Positions 9,370 to 17,795 are shown, numbered from the stretch's first letter. The stretch is DNA of 64,000 bases from Saccharopolyspora dendranthemae (GCF_007829955.1 NZ_VIWX01000004.1:666973-730972), one strand, 5' to 3'. Program-made: numbers and translations. The notes: generated by a model not told the origin, from the sequence alone.

Positions 9370-9660
9370 TCACCCGCTGGTGCTGAAGAGCTGTGCGATG
9401 AAGGTGCCGATGTCGATGCCCGCGTTGGTGACCGCGATACCGACGATCGCCAGCGCGACGAGCACGCCGCCGACGCGGCGCATCACGCCCGCGTTGTCGC
9501 CCTTGCCGCCACCTAGCCACAGCAGCAGGATCGCAACGGTCAGCAGCAGCAGCGGCAGCACGTTGTCCAGGATCCAACCGCGGATGCCATCGGTGCCCAG
9601 TTGGGACTGCTGGGCGAGTACGTCCAGGTGCGCCAGTGTTTCCAGCGGCATGGCGGTCAT
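9370..9660 (-). CDS. Small two-helix pilin-like membrane protein (VirB2/TrbC-like)
   Basis: 96 residues with two hydrophobic helices (NVLPLLLLTVAILLLWLGGG and VGGVLVALAIVGIAVTNAG) separated by a short basic loop, the topology of VirB2/TrbC pilins and of the small membrane proteins heading Gram-positive transfer operons. It is the first gene of the minus-strand cluster, with about 650 bp of non-coding DNA upstream that probably contains the operon promoter. A second in-frame ATG three codons in could be the true start. Confidence 0.65.
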   Translation of the reverse strand: MTAMPLETLAHLDVLAQQSQLGTDGIRGWILDNVLPLLLLTVAILLLWLGGGKGDNAGVMRRVGGVLVALAIVGIAVTNAGIDIGTFIAQLFSTSG

Positions 9661-10309
9661 CTCTTTACCCCTGAGTGCGCGGAGTGTCTGCGGGCCGGTG
9701 CCTCAGCGCGTCGCGGTGATCCGCAACGCGCCGATACGAGTAGAACATGACATGGTCACCAGAAGTAGTGGTTGCGAGCTCGGGTGTGGCGGGTTACAGC
9801 GGGACGACACATCGGCCATCACGCAGCGAATAGGCCATTCGAGCAAGCGATCACCAGCTGGCCATCGCGGAAATGCCGCATAGTGGGCCGGATTTGAGCC
9901 TGATTCTCGTGGCTGTTCACCCGCTTGCGAGCTCCTTCGTAACGCACCGTGATCGTTCCGGCGGTCCAGTGGATTTCCGCACATCGCACCAGGAAGCACC
10001 CGACTGGATCACTCGACGTGATCACCGAACCCGAAAGGGACGGGTGATCTTGGCGCGCACGAATCAGGGTAACGGCACCCACACGAAGAGTTCCCCCCAG
10101 GGCACCACTTTTCACCCGGAGACCGTTCAGCCGAAAGTGCCTAGCCCAAAAGGGCCAACGGACGGGTGAGGGCGGCATCCCTCCCGATCAACGTCGGGCG
10201 AGCGTCGAAGTCGCTTTCACCAAGGCAACTCGCACCGTCGAGCGGTCGGCGGTGCACCCGCGCCGCCGGGGCCGAGAACCTGCTTGACCGCGAGGAGCAC
10301 GATGACCCC
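9661..10309. other. 649-bp intergenic region upstream of the secretion cluster
   Basis: No convincing gene is visible on either strand. Short frames here lack a ribosome site and have unlike-protein composition. It separates the divergent secretion cluster (minus) from the acetyltransferase gene (plus), so it should hold promoters for both. The clearest internal signal is a perfect inverted repeat, GATCAC-5 bp-GTGATC, at 10007-10023, which could be an operator. Confidence 0.6.
10007..10023. promoter_or_regulatory. Inverted repeat, possible operator
   Basis: GATCAC tcgac GTGATC, six-base arms with a 5-base spacer, in the large gap upstream of the secretion cluster. It has the size of a dimeric repressor site. 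No promoter elements could be tied to it with confidence. Confidence 0.25.
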
Positions 10310-10759
10310 ATGAACGACGATCCCGTGCTCCTCCGCGCATCCACCCCGGACGACCAGCCGGACCTGTTGCGCATCTGGCGCCGCGCGGTGGAAGCGACGC
10401 ACGACTTCCTGACCCGCGCCGACGTCGACGAGATCGAAGCCGAAGTCCGGAAGCACGCCCTCCCGGGCCTGACCATCACCGTTGCCCAGTGGCCCGAGGG
10501 GGCACCCGTCGGCTGGGTCGGGGTGGACGGCACCCGGGTGGAGGCGCTCTTCGTCGATCCGGCCGCGCACCGTCAGGGCGTGGGTACCGCACTGCTCACC
10601 TCGGTGACCGGCCCCATGTCCGAGGTCGCGCTGGACGTCAACGAGCAGAACCCGTCCGCCCGCCGCTTCTACGAACGCCACGGCTTCGTCCAGATCGGCC
10701 GCTCCGAACACGACGCCCAGGGACGCCCCTACCCGCTCCTCCACATGCGAAGGCCCTGA
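10310..10759 (+). CDS. GNAT acetyltransferase, YjaB-like
   Basis: 149 residues. It matches Escherichia coli YjaB over its length: an N-terminal IWRRAVEATHDFL segment, VEALFVDPAAHRQGVGTALL as the acetyl-CoA-binding motif A, and NEQNPSARRFYERHGF plus GRPYPLLHM near the end. GNAT enzymes transfer an acetyl group from acetyl-CoA to an amine; YjaB's natural substrate is unsettled. The ATG at 10310 follows GAGGAG at 10293, and an overlapping ATG eight bases upstream is out of frame and stops at once. Confidence 0.88.
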   Translation: MNDDPVLLRASTPDDQPDLLRIWRRAVEATHDFLTRADVDEIEAEVRKHALPGLTITVAQWPEGAPVGWVGVDGTRVEALFVDPAAHRQGVGTALLTSVTGPMSEVALDVNEQNPSARRFYERHGFVQIGRSEHDAQGRPYPLLHMRRP

Positions 10760-10876
10760 CGCCGAACAAGCCAACGCCAGGCAACCGGCGAAGCCGGTTC
10801 CGCAGCACCGAATCACCCAACCAAACCCAGGCCAGGCAAGCACCGAAGGTGCTTCCTCAGTGCCCCACCCAAGCAA

Positions 10877-11004
10877 CCCGCACCGCCGCGGGTTCTCAGA
10901 CGCCTTCTGGGGAGGACAGCCGACGTGTCGTGTATTGGCATACATAAGCCTCGGATCCCGGAGCCAGAAGGCGTCTGAGGTTCCGCATCTGGCACCGCCA
11001 AGCA
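10877..11004. repeat. Dispersed hairpin repeat, copy A
   Basis: A long hairpin with 23-nt arms at 10888-10910 and 10964-10986. Fourteen core pairs are perfect (CAGACGCCTTCTGG with CCAGAAGGCGTCTG), and outward pairing continues with two G-U pairs and one U-U mismatch. The loop has a smaller perfect hairpin, TGTAT tggc ATACA. It is flanked on the left by cccgcaccgcc and on the right by gcaccgccaagca. The same architecture recurs at 17.8 kb and, inverted, at 61.6 kb. It sits between the acetyltransferase gene and the 3' end of rnpB. Confidence 0.8.
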
Positions 11005-11100
11005 GAGGGACCACTGAGTAGTTGCAGTGAACCCGACCCAACACGAACAGCAACGCACGCAGGAAGACGACCCGAGAAGGCCCGAGAACAGAGAAGTAAG

Positions 11101-11493
11101 GCGGAAGAGCCGGCCTGTAAGCCGGATTCTGTTCCCGGCGGCTTCGCAGCCGTCCGTTCGGCAACCATCTATCTAGGCCCGCCGTTGCCGGTGAGCTCGT
11201 GCGGCCTACCCGCGAACTCGGGCGAGCAGCCCTCGATCGTCCGCGCGGGCGCCGGATGGCGCCCATCTTGGCCTTGCTCCGGGTGGGGTTTACCGAGCCA
11301 CCTCGGTCACCCGAGGTGCTGGTGGTCTCTTACACCACCGTTTCACCCTTACCCGGCGCGTGCGCCGGGCGGTCTGCTTTCTGTGGCACTTTCCCGCGGG
11401 TCGCCCCGGGTTGCCGTTGGCAACCACCCTGCTCTGTGGAGTCCGGACTTTCCTCGACGGGTCGTGGCCCGCCGCGATCGCCCAACCGACTCT
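11101..11493 (-). ncRNA. rnpB: RNase P RNA (bacterial type A)
   Basis: The minus strand carries the conserved core of RNase P RNA: GAGGAAAGTCCGGACTCC near the 5' end (11443-11460), a CAGGGTGGTTGCCAACGGC region, and the matching 3' end running into GAATCCGGCTTACAGGCCGG. This RNA is the catalytic subunit that removes 5' leaders from pre-tRNAs. Ends are approximate. It is followed downstream (minus direction) by hairpin repeat copy A and lies just downstream of the RNase H-phosphatase operon. Confidence 0.95.
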
Positions 11494-11550
11494 TCCGCAG
11501 CGGAGATTTTACCGCTGTGCCCGCTGCGGCTCCCGGCCAGGGCCGCTGGA

Positions 11551-12666
11551 TCAGGCCCAGTGGGAGATGTCGTTGACCAGCCTGACCGAGGCGTTGCCGT
11601 CCGGGTAGAACTCCACGATGGACAGCGATGCCAGGTCCAGATGCAGCCGGTAGAAGATCTCCGCACCCACGCCGAGGCCCGTGCGCAGCAGGGACTTGAT
11701 CGGCGTGACGTGGCTGACGACGATGATCGTCTTGCCGGCGTAGCGCTCGACGAGGTCGTCGCGGGCGGCGGTGACCCGCTGGTGCACTGCTTCGAGGCTC
11801 TCGCCGTCCGGTGGCTCGACAGTGGGGTCGCCGATCCAGCGGCGGTGCAGGTCCGGGTACTCGTCGGCGGCTTCGAGGAAGGTGAGGCCTTCCCACGCCC
11901 CGAAGTCGGTCTCGATGAGGCCGTCGTGGAGCTCCAGCTCGCTCCCGGTGGCGTCGGCGACGGCCTGCGCGCTCTGCCGGGTCCGGGCGAGCGGAGAGGA
12001 GATGATCGGGGCCGGGCCGTCGGGCGTGACGACGCCGTCCATGGCTGCGAGGCGCTTGCCTGCGGCGCGCACCTGCCGCTCCCCCAGCTCGGTCAGCTCG
12101 ACGTCGCCGCGACCGGAATAGCGCTTGTCGACCGACATGGGGGTCTGGCCGTGCCGCAGCAGCAGCATCTTGGTCGGGGCTCCGCGGAGGTTCTGCCAGC
12201 CGGACGGCCGGGTCCGCGCCGAAGCGCTCTCGGACTCGGTGACCTGGCCGGTTTCCTCCGTCTTGCCGTCCATCGCGTCGTTGGCGAGCTTGTCGGCGGC
12301 GGAGTTCTCGGCGCGCGGGATCCACTCGTAGTCGACGCGCTCGAAGTCGCCGGCGAGCTGCCGCGCCTCGGCGTTGAGCGGCTGGAGGTTGGCGTGCTTG
12401 ACCTTCCAGCGGCCGGCCATTTGCTCGACGACCAGCTTGGAGTCCATCCGCACCGAGACCTCGGACGCGCCGAGCTCCCGTGCCGCGCGCAGCCCGGCGA
12501 TCAGGCCCTGGTACTCGGCGACGTTGTTTGTGGTCTCGCCGAGCCCGATGGCGCGTTCGGCGAGGACCGCGCGGGAGTCGGCGTCGAACACGACCGCGCC
12601 GCAGCCGGCGGGGCCGGGGTTCCCGCGCGATCCGCCGTCGGCCTCGACGATGACGCGTGCGCTCAC
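11551..12666 (-). CDS. Bifunctional RNase HI / histidine phosphatase (CobC-like)
   Basis: 371 residues. Residues 1-135 are an RNase HI domain with the acidic set Asp10 (EADGGSRGNPG), Glu51 (NNVAEYQGL), Asp75 (RMDSKLVVEQ) and Asp125 (ENSAADKLAND). Residues ~165-370 form a histidine phosphatase starting LLLRHGQTP, with the second catalytic His in VVSHVTPIKSLL. This fusion corresponds to M. tuberculosis Rv2228c, which hydrolyses RNA in RNA/DNA hybrids and dephosphorylates alpha-ribazole phosphate in cobalamin assembly. GTG at 12666 overlaps the upstream gene's stop (GTGA), so a longer in-frame start is unlikely. Confidence 0.95.
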   Translation of the reverse strand: MSARVIVEADGGSRGNPGPAGCGAVVFDADSRAVLAERAIGLGETTNNVAEYQGLIAGLRAARELGASEVSVRMDSKLVVEQMAGRWKVKHANLQPLNAEARQLAGDFERVDYEWIPRAENSAADKLANDAMDGKTEETGQVTESESASARTRPSGWQNLRGAPTKMLLLRHGQTPMSVDKRYSGRGDVELTELGERQVRAAGKRLAAMDGVVTPDGPAPIISSPLARTRQSAQAVADATGSELELHDGLIETDFGAWEGLTFLEAADEYPDLHRRWIGDPTVEPPDGESLEAVHQRVTAARDDLVERYAGKTIIVVSHVTPIKSLLRTGLGVGAEIFYRLHLDLASLSIVEFYPDGNASVRLVNDISHWA

Positions 12667-13388
12667 TTGGTCTCCCGGACCATGATCGCGCCGCACTCCT
12701 CGCAGCGGACCACGTCGTCGGGGGCTGCCTCGCGGACCTCGTTGAGGGCGTGCCGGTCGAGTTCGATGCGGCAGGCGCCGCAGCGCGCGCCCTGGAGCAG
12801 GCCGACGCCCACCCCGCGCTGACCGCGGACGCGTTCGTAGAGGGCCACGAGGTCGTCCGGGAGGGCCTTGATGATGAGGTCGCGCTCGGTCTGACGGCGG
12901 GTCTCGGCGACTTCGAGCTCGCCGAGCGCTTCGTCGCGGCGGGACTGGATCTCGGCGAGCTGCTGCTCGGCTTCGGTGACGGCCTCGCGCGACTTGGTCA
13001 CGTTGGTCTCCAGCGCTTCGCGCTGCTCCATGACGTCGAGCTGCTCGTCTTCGAGGACGGCTTGCCTGCGCGCGAGGGTCTGCAGCTCATGCTCGAGCTC
13101 TTCCTGCTGCTTGGCGGGGCCGCCCGAGGCCATCAGCTCGCGGTCGCGAGCCTCGCGCTTGCGGACGTTGTCGACCTCGGTCTCCAGCCGCTTGACCTCG
13201 CGGTCGAGGTCGCTGAAGGAGGTCTGGGCGACCACCAGCTCGTCGCGCTTGGTCTGGACGTCGCGCTCGGCCTCACCGATCTGCTCGAGTTCTGGCAACG
13301 TGCGCCGGCGGTGCACGACGCGGTTGAGCTCCGCGTCGGCGTCCGCGAGATCGAGCAGCCGTCGTTGAACGGCGGGGTCGGCTTTCAC
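12663..13388 (-). CDS. Coiled-coil protein with C-terminal C4 zinc ribbon
   Basis: 241 residues. Residues ~10-180 are almost entirely heptad-rich charged helix (long coiled coil), and the C-terminus carries a zinc ribbon with two CxxC pairs (CGACR and CEECG). This is the Rv2229c family, conserved beside RNase H/CobC and Nif3-like genes; a role in nucleic-acid or protein binding is presumed but unproven. It overlaps both neighbours by GTGA, so it belongs to a four-gene operon with them. Confidence 0.92.
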   Translation of the reverse strand: MKADPAVQRRLLDLADADAELNRVVHRRRTLPELEQIGEAERDVQTKRDELVVAQTSFSDLDREVKRLETEVDNVRKREARDRELMASGGPAKQQEELEHELQTLARRQAVLEDEQLDVMEQREALETNVTKSREAVTEAEQQLAEIQSRRDEALGELEVAETRRQTERDLIIKALPDDLVALYERVRGQRGVGVGLLQGARCGACRIELDRHALNEVREAAPDDVVRCEECGAIMVRETK

Positions 13389-14248
13389 GCGTGCGCCCTC
13401 CCTGGGTCTGGTGTCGCACCGGCGTGCACGGTCCACGGGTCGGTGCGTCGGGTGGAAACGAGGACTTCGACTGTATCCGGCAGCGCGGCGGACACGAGGT
13501 CCGCGGCCTGCTGGCACCAGGGCCATTCGCTGGCCCAGTGCGCCACGTCGACGAGCGCAGGCACCGAGGCGCCGGGCACGTCGGCCTGGGCGAGGTGTTC
13601 GCCCGCGGGGTGGTGTCGCAGGTCGGCGGTGACGTAGGCGTCGACGCCGGCCTCGGCCGCTGCGGTCAGGAAGGAGTCGCCCGCGCCGCCGCAGACGGCG
13701 ACGGTGCGGATCTCGCGGTCCGGGTCGCCGGCTCCGCGCACTCCCCACGTGGTGGTGGGCAGGCCGTCGGCCACGCGGCGGACGAACTCGCGGAACGACT
13801 CGGCCTGCGCCAGCTCTCCGATGCGACCCAGCCCGGTGTCGGCGCCGGGCGCAGTGGGCATCAGCGGCCGGGTTCGGGACAGGCCGAGCGCACCGGCGAG
13901 CGCGTCGGACACGCCGGGGCTGGCCTTGTCGGCGTTGGTGTGCGCGCAGTACAGGCCGATGCCGGAGCGGATGAGCCGGTGCACCACGCGCCCCTTGTGG
14001 TCGTCGGCGGGGACGCCGTGCACCCCGCGCAGCAGCAGCGGGTGGTGGGAGATCACGAGCTGGGCACCGAAGTCGACGGCTTCGTCCACAGTGGCTTCCA
14101 GCGGGTCGACGCAGAACAGCACGCGCTGCACCACCGACTCCGGGTCGCCGCAGACGAGACCGACGGCGTCCCAGTCCTCAGCGAGTCCGGTGGGGTAAGC
14201 CTGCTCCAGCGCGCCGATCACGTCCCGAATCCGCACAGTGTCACCCAC
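13385..14248 (-). CDS. Nif3-like dinuclear metal-centre protein (DUF34 family)
   Basis: 287 residues of the Nif3/YbgI/DUF34 family: N-terminal RIRDVIGALEQAYP, the metal-binding motif VISHHPLLLRG, a later GVRGAGD segment, and a C-terminal HW motif (VDVAHWASEWP). These proteins bind two metals and may act as metal-dependent hydrolases or GTP cyclohydrolase-like enzymes; cellular function is unsettled. The GTG at 14248 overlaps the end of cobC; GTG at 14236 is an alternative. A much longer reading frame into cobC is spurious. Confidence 0.92.
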   Translation of the reverse strand: MGDTVRIRDVIGALEQAYPTGLAEDWDAVGLVCGDPESVVQRVLFCVDPLEATVDEAVDFGAQLVISHHPLLLRGVHGVPADDHKGRVVHRLIRSGIGLYCAHTNADKASPGVSDALAGALGLSRTRPLMPTAPGADTGLGRIGELAQAESFREFVRRVADGLPTTTWGVRGAGDPDREIRTVAVCGGAGDSFLTAAAEAGVDAYVTADLRHHPAGEHLAQADVPGASVPALVDVAHWASEWPWCQQAADLVSAALPDTVEVLVSTRRTDPWTVHAGATPDPGRAHA

Positions 14249-15287
14249 GTTCCACAACGTCTCGAAAAGCCTTGACCAACAACGAGTTCTGCTCAGGCTC
14301 GCGCACCGCGACCCGGATGTGGTCCGCGTCGAGACCCGGGAAGGTGTCGCCCCGGCGCACCGCGACGCCGCGCTCCCGCAACGACTCCCGCACCTGCTGA
14401 CCGTCCGGCACCCGCAGCAGCAGGAACGGCGCCTCGGGCGTGCGCGCCACATCGATTCCCGGTACACCGGCGAGTTCGGCGAGCAGATCCTCGCGGTGCT
14501 CGGTGAACTCGGTTGCGGCGCGCTGCGATTCGGCGATCGCGCGCGGCTCGCAGCAGGCCCGCACCGCGGTGAGCACCAGGGAGTTGACCGGCCAGTGCGG
14601 ACGGTTGCGGCCGAGTTCGGCGAGCAGTTCCGGGGATCCCAGCGCGTAGCCGGCTCGCAGCCCGGGCAGACCCCACATCTTGGTGAGGCTGCGCAGCACC
14701 AGGAGACCCGGCTCGGCGAGGTGCGCGAGGGATTCGCGTTCGCCGGGCACGGTGTCGATGAAGGCCTCGTCGACCACCACGACCCGGCCCGGGCGCAGCA
14801 GCGCGCGGATCTCCTCGGCCGGGTGCAGCACGGAGGTCGGGTTGGTGGGGTTGCCCAGCACGACCATGTCCGCCTCGTCGGGGACCTGATCGGCGTGCAG
14901 CCGGTAGCCGTCCGCAGGATCGAGCACGACGCGTTCGACCTGGACACCGGCGTTGCGCAGGGCCAGTTCCGGCTCGGTGAAGGAAGGGTGGATCAGCGCG
15001 GCGAGCCTGGGTCGCAGAGCGGGCAGCAGGGCGAACCCCTCGGCCGCTCCGGCCAGCACCATGACCTCGTCCGGATCGCGATCGTGCCTGGTCGCGACGG
15101 CACTGCGGGCGCCGAGGTCCGCGTCCGCCGACGGGTAGGAGCCGAGATCGTCGAGCGCATCGACGAGCCGGGCGCGCAGCCACTCGGGCGGCCGGTCCAG
15201 CCGCACGTTGACGGCGAAGTCGGCGAGTCCTCGCACGGCGTCCACGTCGCCGTGGTGGCGCAGCAGCTCCCGATCGTCCCCGCTCAT
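14241..15287 (-). CDS. cobC: Aminotransferase class I/II, threonine-phosphate decarboxylase-like CobC
   Basis: 348 residues of PLP-dependent fold type I. Visible are the substrate/PLP region NPTNPTSVLHP, VVVDEAFID (Asp binding the pyridine nitrogen), and the Schiff-base lysine in RSLTKMWGLPGLRAGY. It matches Rv2231c (CobC), between HisC-type aminotransferases and CobD-type L-threonine-phosphate decarboxylases, and probably supplies the aminopropanol arm of cobalamin. The ATG at 15287 begins MSGDDRELL; it is the first gene of the minus-strand operon, divergent from ptpA by 70 bp. Confidence 0.9.
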   Translation of the reverse strand: MSGDDRELLRHHGDVDAVRGLADFAVNVRLDRPPEWLRARLVDALDDLGSYPSADADLGARSAVATRHDRDPDEVMVLAGAAEGFALLPALRPRLAALIHPSFTEPELALRNAGVQVERVVLDPADGYRLHADQVPDEADMVVLGNPTNPTSVLHPAEEIRALLRPGRVVVVDEAFIDTVPGERESLAHLAEPGLLVLRSLTKMWGLPGLRAGYALGSPELLAELGRNRPHWPVNSLVLTAVRACCEPRAIAESQRAATEFTEHREDLLAELAGVPGIDVARTPEAPFLLLRVPDGQQVRESLRERGVAVRRGDTFPGLDADHIRVAVREPEQNSLLVKAFRDVVERG

Positions 15288-15357
15288 CAGGGGAAGTTTA
15301 AACGTCCACGTCGGAGCGTTCCCGAGCACGGGGCGAACGCGGCCGTACCCTCGAGGC

Positions 15358-15813
15358 GTGCATGTGTCTTTTATCTGTACGGGCAACATCTGCCGTTCGC
15401 CGATGGCGGCGCTGATCTTCGCCGAGGAGCTGCGCCGCGCGGGCCTGGACTCGCAGGTGGAGGTCTCCAGCGCGGGCACCGGGCCGTGGCACGTCGGCGA
15501 ACCGGCCGATCCGCGCACCGAGAAGGTGCTGGCCGCCCACGACTACCCCACCGACCACGTCGCCGCGCAGATCGACGATCGGCACCTGGGAGCCGATCTG
15601 CTGGTCGCGATGGACGAGGGGCACCTCCGCGCGGTGCGCAGGCTGGCCGGTGATCCGGACCGGGTGCGGCTGCTGCGGTCCTTCGACCCGGACGCCGACG
15701 GCACCGAGGTTCCCGATCCGTACTACGGCGGGCGGAACGGGTTCGACGACGTGCTGGCGATGGTCGAGGCCGCGATGCCGGGCCTGATGGCGTGGGTGCG
15801 GGAGCGGGTGTGA
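15358..15813 (+). CDS. ptpA: Low-molecular-weight protein tyrosine phosphatase
   Basis: 151 residues. The catalytic loop is right at the N-terminus, CTGNICRSP (Cys7 nucleophile, Arg13), and the general acid Asp is in VPDPYYGG (about residue 120). It is the ortholog position of M. tuberculosis PtpA, a cytoplasmic phosphatase acting on phosphotyrosine. The GTG at 15358 is required to keep the catalytic loop at the usual distance. The stop overlaps the next gene by GTGA. The kinase gene ptkA, which neighbours ptpA in mycobacteria, is absent here. Confidence 0.95.
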   Translation: MHVSFICTGNICRSPMAALIFAEELRRAGLDSQVEVSSAGTGPWHVGEPADPRTEKVLAAHDYPTDHVAAQIDDRHLGADLLVAMDEGHLRAVRRLAGDPDRVRLLRSFDPDADGTEVPDPYYGGRNGFDDVLAMVEAAMPGLMAWVRERV

Positions 15814-16673
15814 TCGCCGACGAGGTGTCCCGGCTCACCGGGCGGGCCGTCGCGGAGACGCGGAGGCTCTCCGGCGGGGACACCGCGGCTGCCTTCGCCG
15901 TGCGCCTCGACGACGGCGGCGAGCTGTTCGCCAAGTCCACCTCACCGTCGATGCCCGGCGCGGCCGCCGCCGAGGCCGCCTCGCTGCGGTGGCTGGCCGA
16001 GCCGGGCGTGGTGGCGGTGCCCGAGGTGTTCGGCGACGGCGACCACTGCCTGGTCACCGAGCACGTGCCGGAGGGAGCACCGACTGCGGAGACGGCGGCG
16101 GAGCTGGGCCGGGGGCTCGCGCGGCTGCACTACGCGGGGGCTCCGGCCTTCGGCAGCCCGCCTCCCGGTGGCCCCGCCGACGCGTGGATCGGGCTGGCCC
16201 CGATGCGCAACGAGCCGGAGGACGACTGGCCGACCTTCTACGCGCGCCACCGCGTCCAGCCCTACGTCCGCCGGGCCGTCGACGAGGGCACGCTGAGCTC
16301 GGAGTCGGGGAAGATCCTCGACCGGGTCTGCGAGGACGTCGCCGAGCTGGCGGGCCCGGCCGAACCGCCGTCCCGGCTGCACGGAGACCTGTGGAGCGGG
16401 AACGTGCTGTGGGGCCGCGACCGGGCGTGGCTGATCGATCCGGCCGCGCACGGCGGTCACCGCGAGACCGATCTCGCCATGCTGCACCTGTTCGGATGCC
16501 CGCAGCTGGACCGCGTGATCGCCGGCTACGAGGAGGTCCACCCGCTGGCGGACGGGTGGCGATCCCGGATCCCGCTCCACCAGCTGTTCCCGCTGCTGGT
16601 GCACGCGGTGCTGTTCGGCTCCGGTTTCGGCTCGCAGGCCGTGCAGGCCGCTCGCCGCGCGCTGGCCGGGTGA
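15810..16673 (+). CDS. Fructosamine kinase family protein
   Basis: 287 residues with the aminoglycoside-phosphotransferase-like kinase fold: an N-terminal region with GGELFAKST (ATP-contacting lysine), the catalytic loop LHGDLWSGNVLW around residue 195, and the metal-binding WLIDPAAHGGHRETDLA. Family members phosphorylate fructosamines or ribulosamines to repair glycated proteins, though many bacterial members are of unknown substrate. Translationally coupled to ptpA, suggesting joint expression. Confidence 0.9.
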   Translation: MIADEVSRLTGRAVAETRRLSGGDTAAAFAVRLDDGGELFAKSTSPSMPGAAAAEAASLRWLAEPGVVAVPEVFGDGDHCLVTEHVPEGAPTAETAAELGRGLARLHYAGAPAFGSPPPGGPADAWIGLAPMRNEPEDDWPTFYARHRVQPYVRRAVDEGTLSSESGKILDRVCEDVAELAGPAEPPSRLHGDLWSGNVLWGRDRAWLIDPAAHGGHRETDLAMLHLFGCPQLDRVIAGYEEVHPLADGWRSRIPLHQLFPLLVHAVLFGSGFGSQAVQAARRALAG

Positions 16674-16743
16674 TCTTCCCGACCTGGTCACACTGAGACG
16701 GGGTCTCAGCCGCCTCCTCCGCCACGCGGCCTACCGTGGGGGT

Positions 16744-17670
16744 GTGCGTCTCAAGTTTTTGCTGCGGCCCGGGTGGCTGGGTGCGATCGCGCTGGTCGTG
16801 GTGTTCGCCGCGTTGTGCTTCACCACGCTCGCGCCGTGGCAGTTCGGGCGCAGCGAGGAGACCGAGATCCGCAACGACGCGATCGCGAAGTCCTTCCACG
16901 CCTCGCCGGAGCCGCTGAACGAGGTGATGCCCGCCGGGCACGCACCGGACGTGAACACCGAGTGGTCGCAGGTGCTGCTGACCGGCCACTACCTTCCCTC
17001 GGCGGAGACGCTGGCCTGGCAGCGCACCGTGCTCGGCGAGCCCGCGTTCGAAGTCCTCACGCCGTTCCGCCTCGACGACGGGACGACGGTGCTGGTCGAC
17101 CGCGGATTCGTGCGCCCGGTCAACGGCACGCAGGCCCCCGACTACGCCGCCGCGCCCTCGGGCCCGGTGACGATCACCGCGCGGATCCGGGCCGATGAGA
17201 CCGACAGCAAGCAGCGTCCGCTGTTCGACCACGACGGGCACCGCTGGACCTACGCGGTCAACGCCGGGACCGTCTCCAGCGGCACCGGCGTCGCGCTGCG
17301 CCCCGGCTACTTCGCGCTGGCCGAAGAGCAGCCGGGCGTGCTGGGCGCGCTACCGCTGCCGCGGCTGGAGTCGGGACCGTACTTCTCCTACGCGCTGCAG
17401 TGGATCGCCTTCGGCATCATGGCGATCATCACGATCGGCTACCTCATCTACACCGAGCTCCGGCCGGACGCCGCACCGGCGTGGCGCCGCCCCGAATCCG
17501 AGGAGCCCGACGAGGCCGCGGCCCCGGGCTCGAACGGCAGCGATTCGCGCTACGCGCGCTCCGGGACGACACCCCGCAAGCGCCGCCGCAAGCTCTCGGT
17601 GGCCGAAGCCATCGCCGAGGAAGAACGCCGCGAAGCCGAAACCCTCGACAAGAACCCCTCCGACACCTGA
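16744..17670 (+). CDS. SURF1 family protein (cytochrome oxidase biogenesis)
   Basis: 308 residues with two membrane helices enclosing an exported domain: residues ~10-33 (LGAIALVVVFAALCFTTLAPWQFGR) and ~220-240 (WIAFGIMAIITIGYLIY). Conserved SURF1 elements are WQFGR after the first helix, a GHYLP segment, VDRGFVRP and PYFSYALQW before the second helix. SURF1 helps insert heme into cytochrome aa3 oxidase. The basic C-terminal tail is an actinobacterial extension. GTG at 16744; matches the position of Rv2235. Confidence 0.93.
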   Translation: MRLKFLLRPGWLGAIALVVVFAALCFTTLAPWQFGRSEETEIRNDAIAKSFHASPEPLNEVMPAGHAPDVNTEWSQVLLTGHYLPSAETLAWQRTVLGEPAFEVLTPFRLDDGTTVLVDRGFVRPVNGTQAPDYAAAPSGPVTITARIRADETDSKQRPLFDHDGHRWTYAVNAGTVSSGTGVALRPGYFALAEEQPGVLGALPLPRLESGPYFSYALQWIAFGIMAIITIGYLIYTELRPDAAPAWRRPESEEPDEAAAPGSNGSDSRYARSGTTPRKRRRKLSVAEAIAEEERREAETLDKNPSDT

Positions 17671-17708
17671 ACCGCCCAGAGCCCGAGTCGGGACCCCGGC
17701 TCACCAGG

Positions 17709-17778
17709 TCCCAGTTTTAGTCATAACTGAGCCGACATTTCGGACATGATCATGGTTCGGTTTGGACTAAAACTGGGA
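17709..17778. repeat. 70-bp palindromic repeat, copy 1 (bidirectional-terminator-like)
   Basis: Outer arms TCCCAGTTTTAGTC and GACTAAAACTGGGA are perfect inverted repeats around a ~42-bp centre. The whole 70 bp occurs again, inverted and with a diverged centre, at 40792-40861. It lies between convergent SURF1 and cobD, where a two-way terminator would be useful. A half arm, CTAAAACTGGGA, reappears at 17969-17980 on the other side of hairpin repeat copy B. Confidence 0.8.
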
Positions 17779-17795
17779 TCCGGTGCGGCGGGTGT

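Noticed and set aside
1898..9660. Integrative conjugative element
   Set aside because: No integrase, relaxase, coupling protein, replication gene or att site is visible. Only channel parts are present.
9703..9999. 98-codon minus-strand frame in the gap before the secretion cluster
   Set aside because: No ribosome site, no family resemblance and unlike-coding composition.
10217..11266. 349-codon minus-strand frame crossing the acetyltransferase gene and hairpin copy A
   Set aside because: It is antisense to the YjaB-like gene and runs through the rnpB 3' region and a palindromic repeat. The weak likeness of its translation to a frame across copy B is explained by the shared DNA repeat.
13385..14947. 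520-codon reading of the Nif3-like gene into cobC
   Set aside because: The N-terminal half is out of frame with cobC and serine/arginine-rich. The family start is at 14248.
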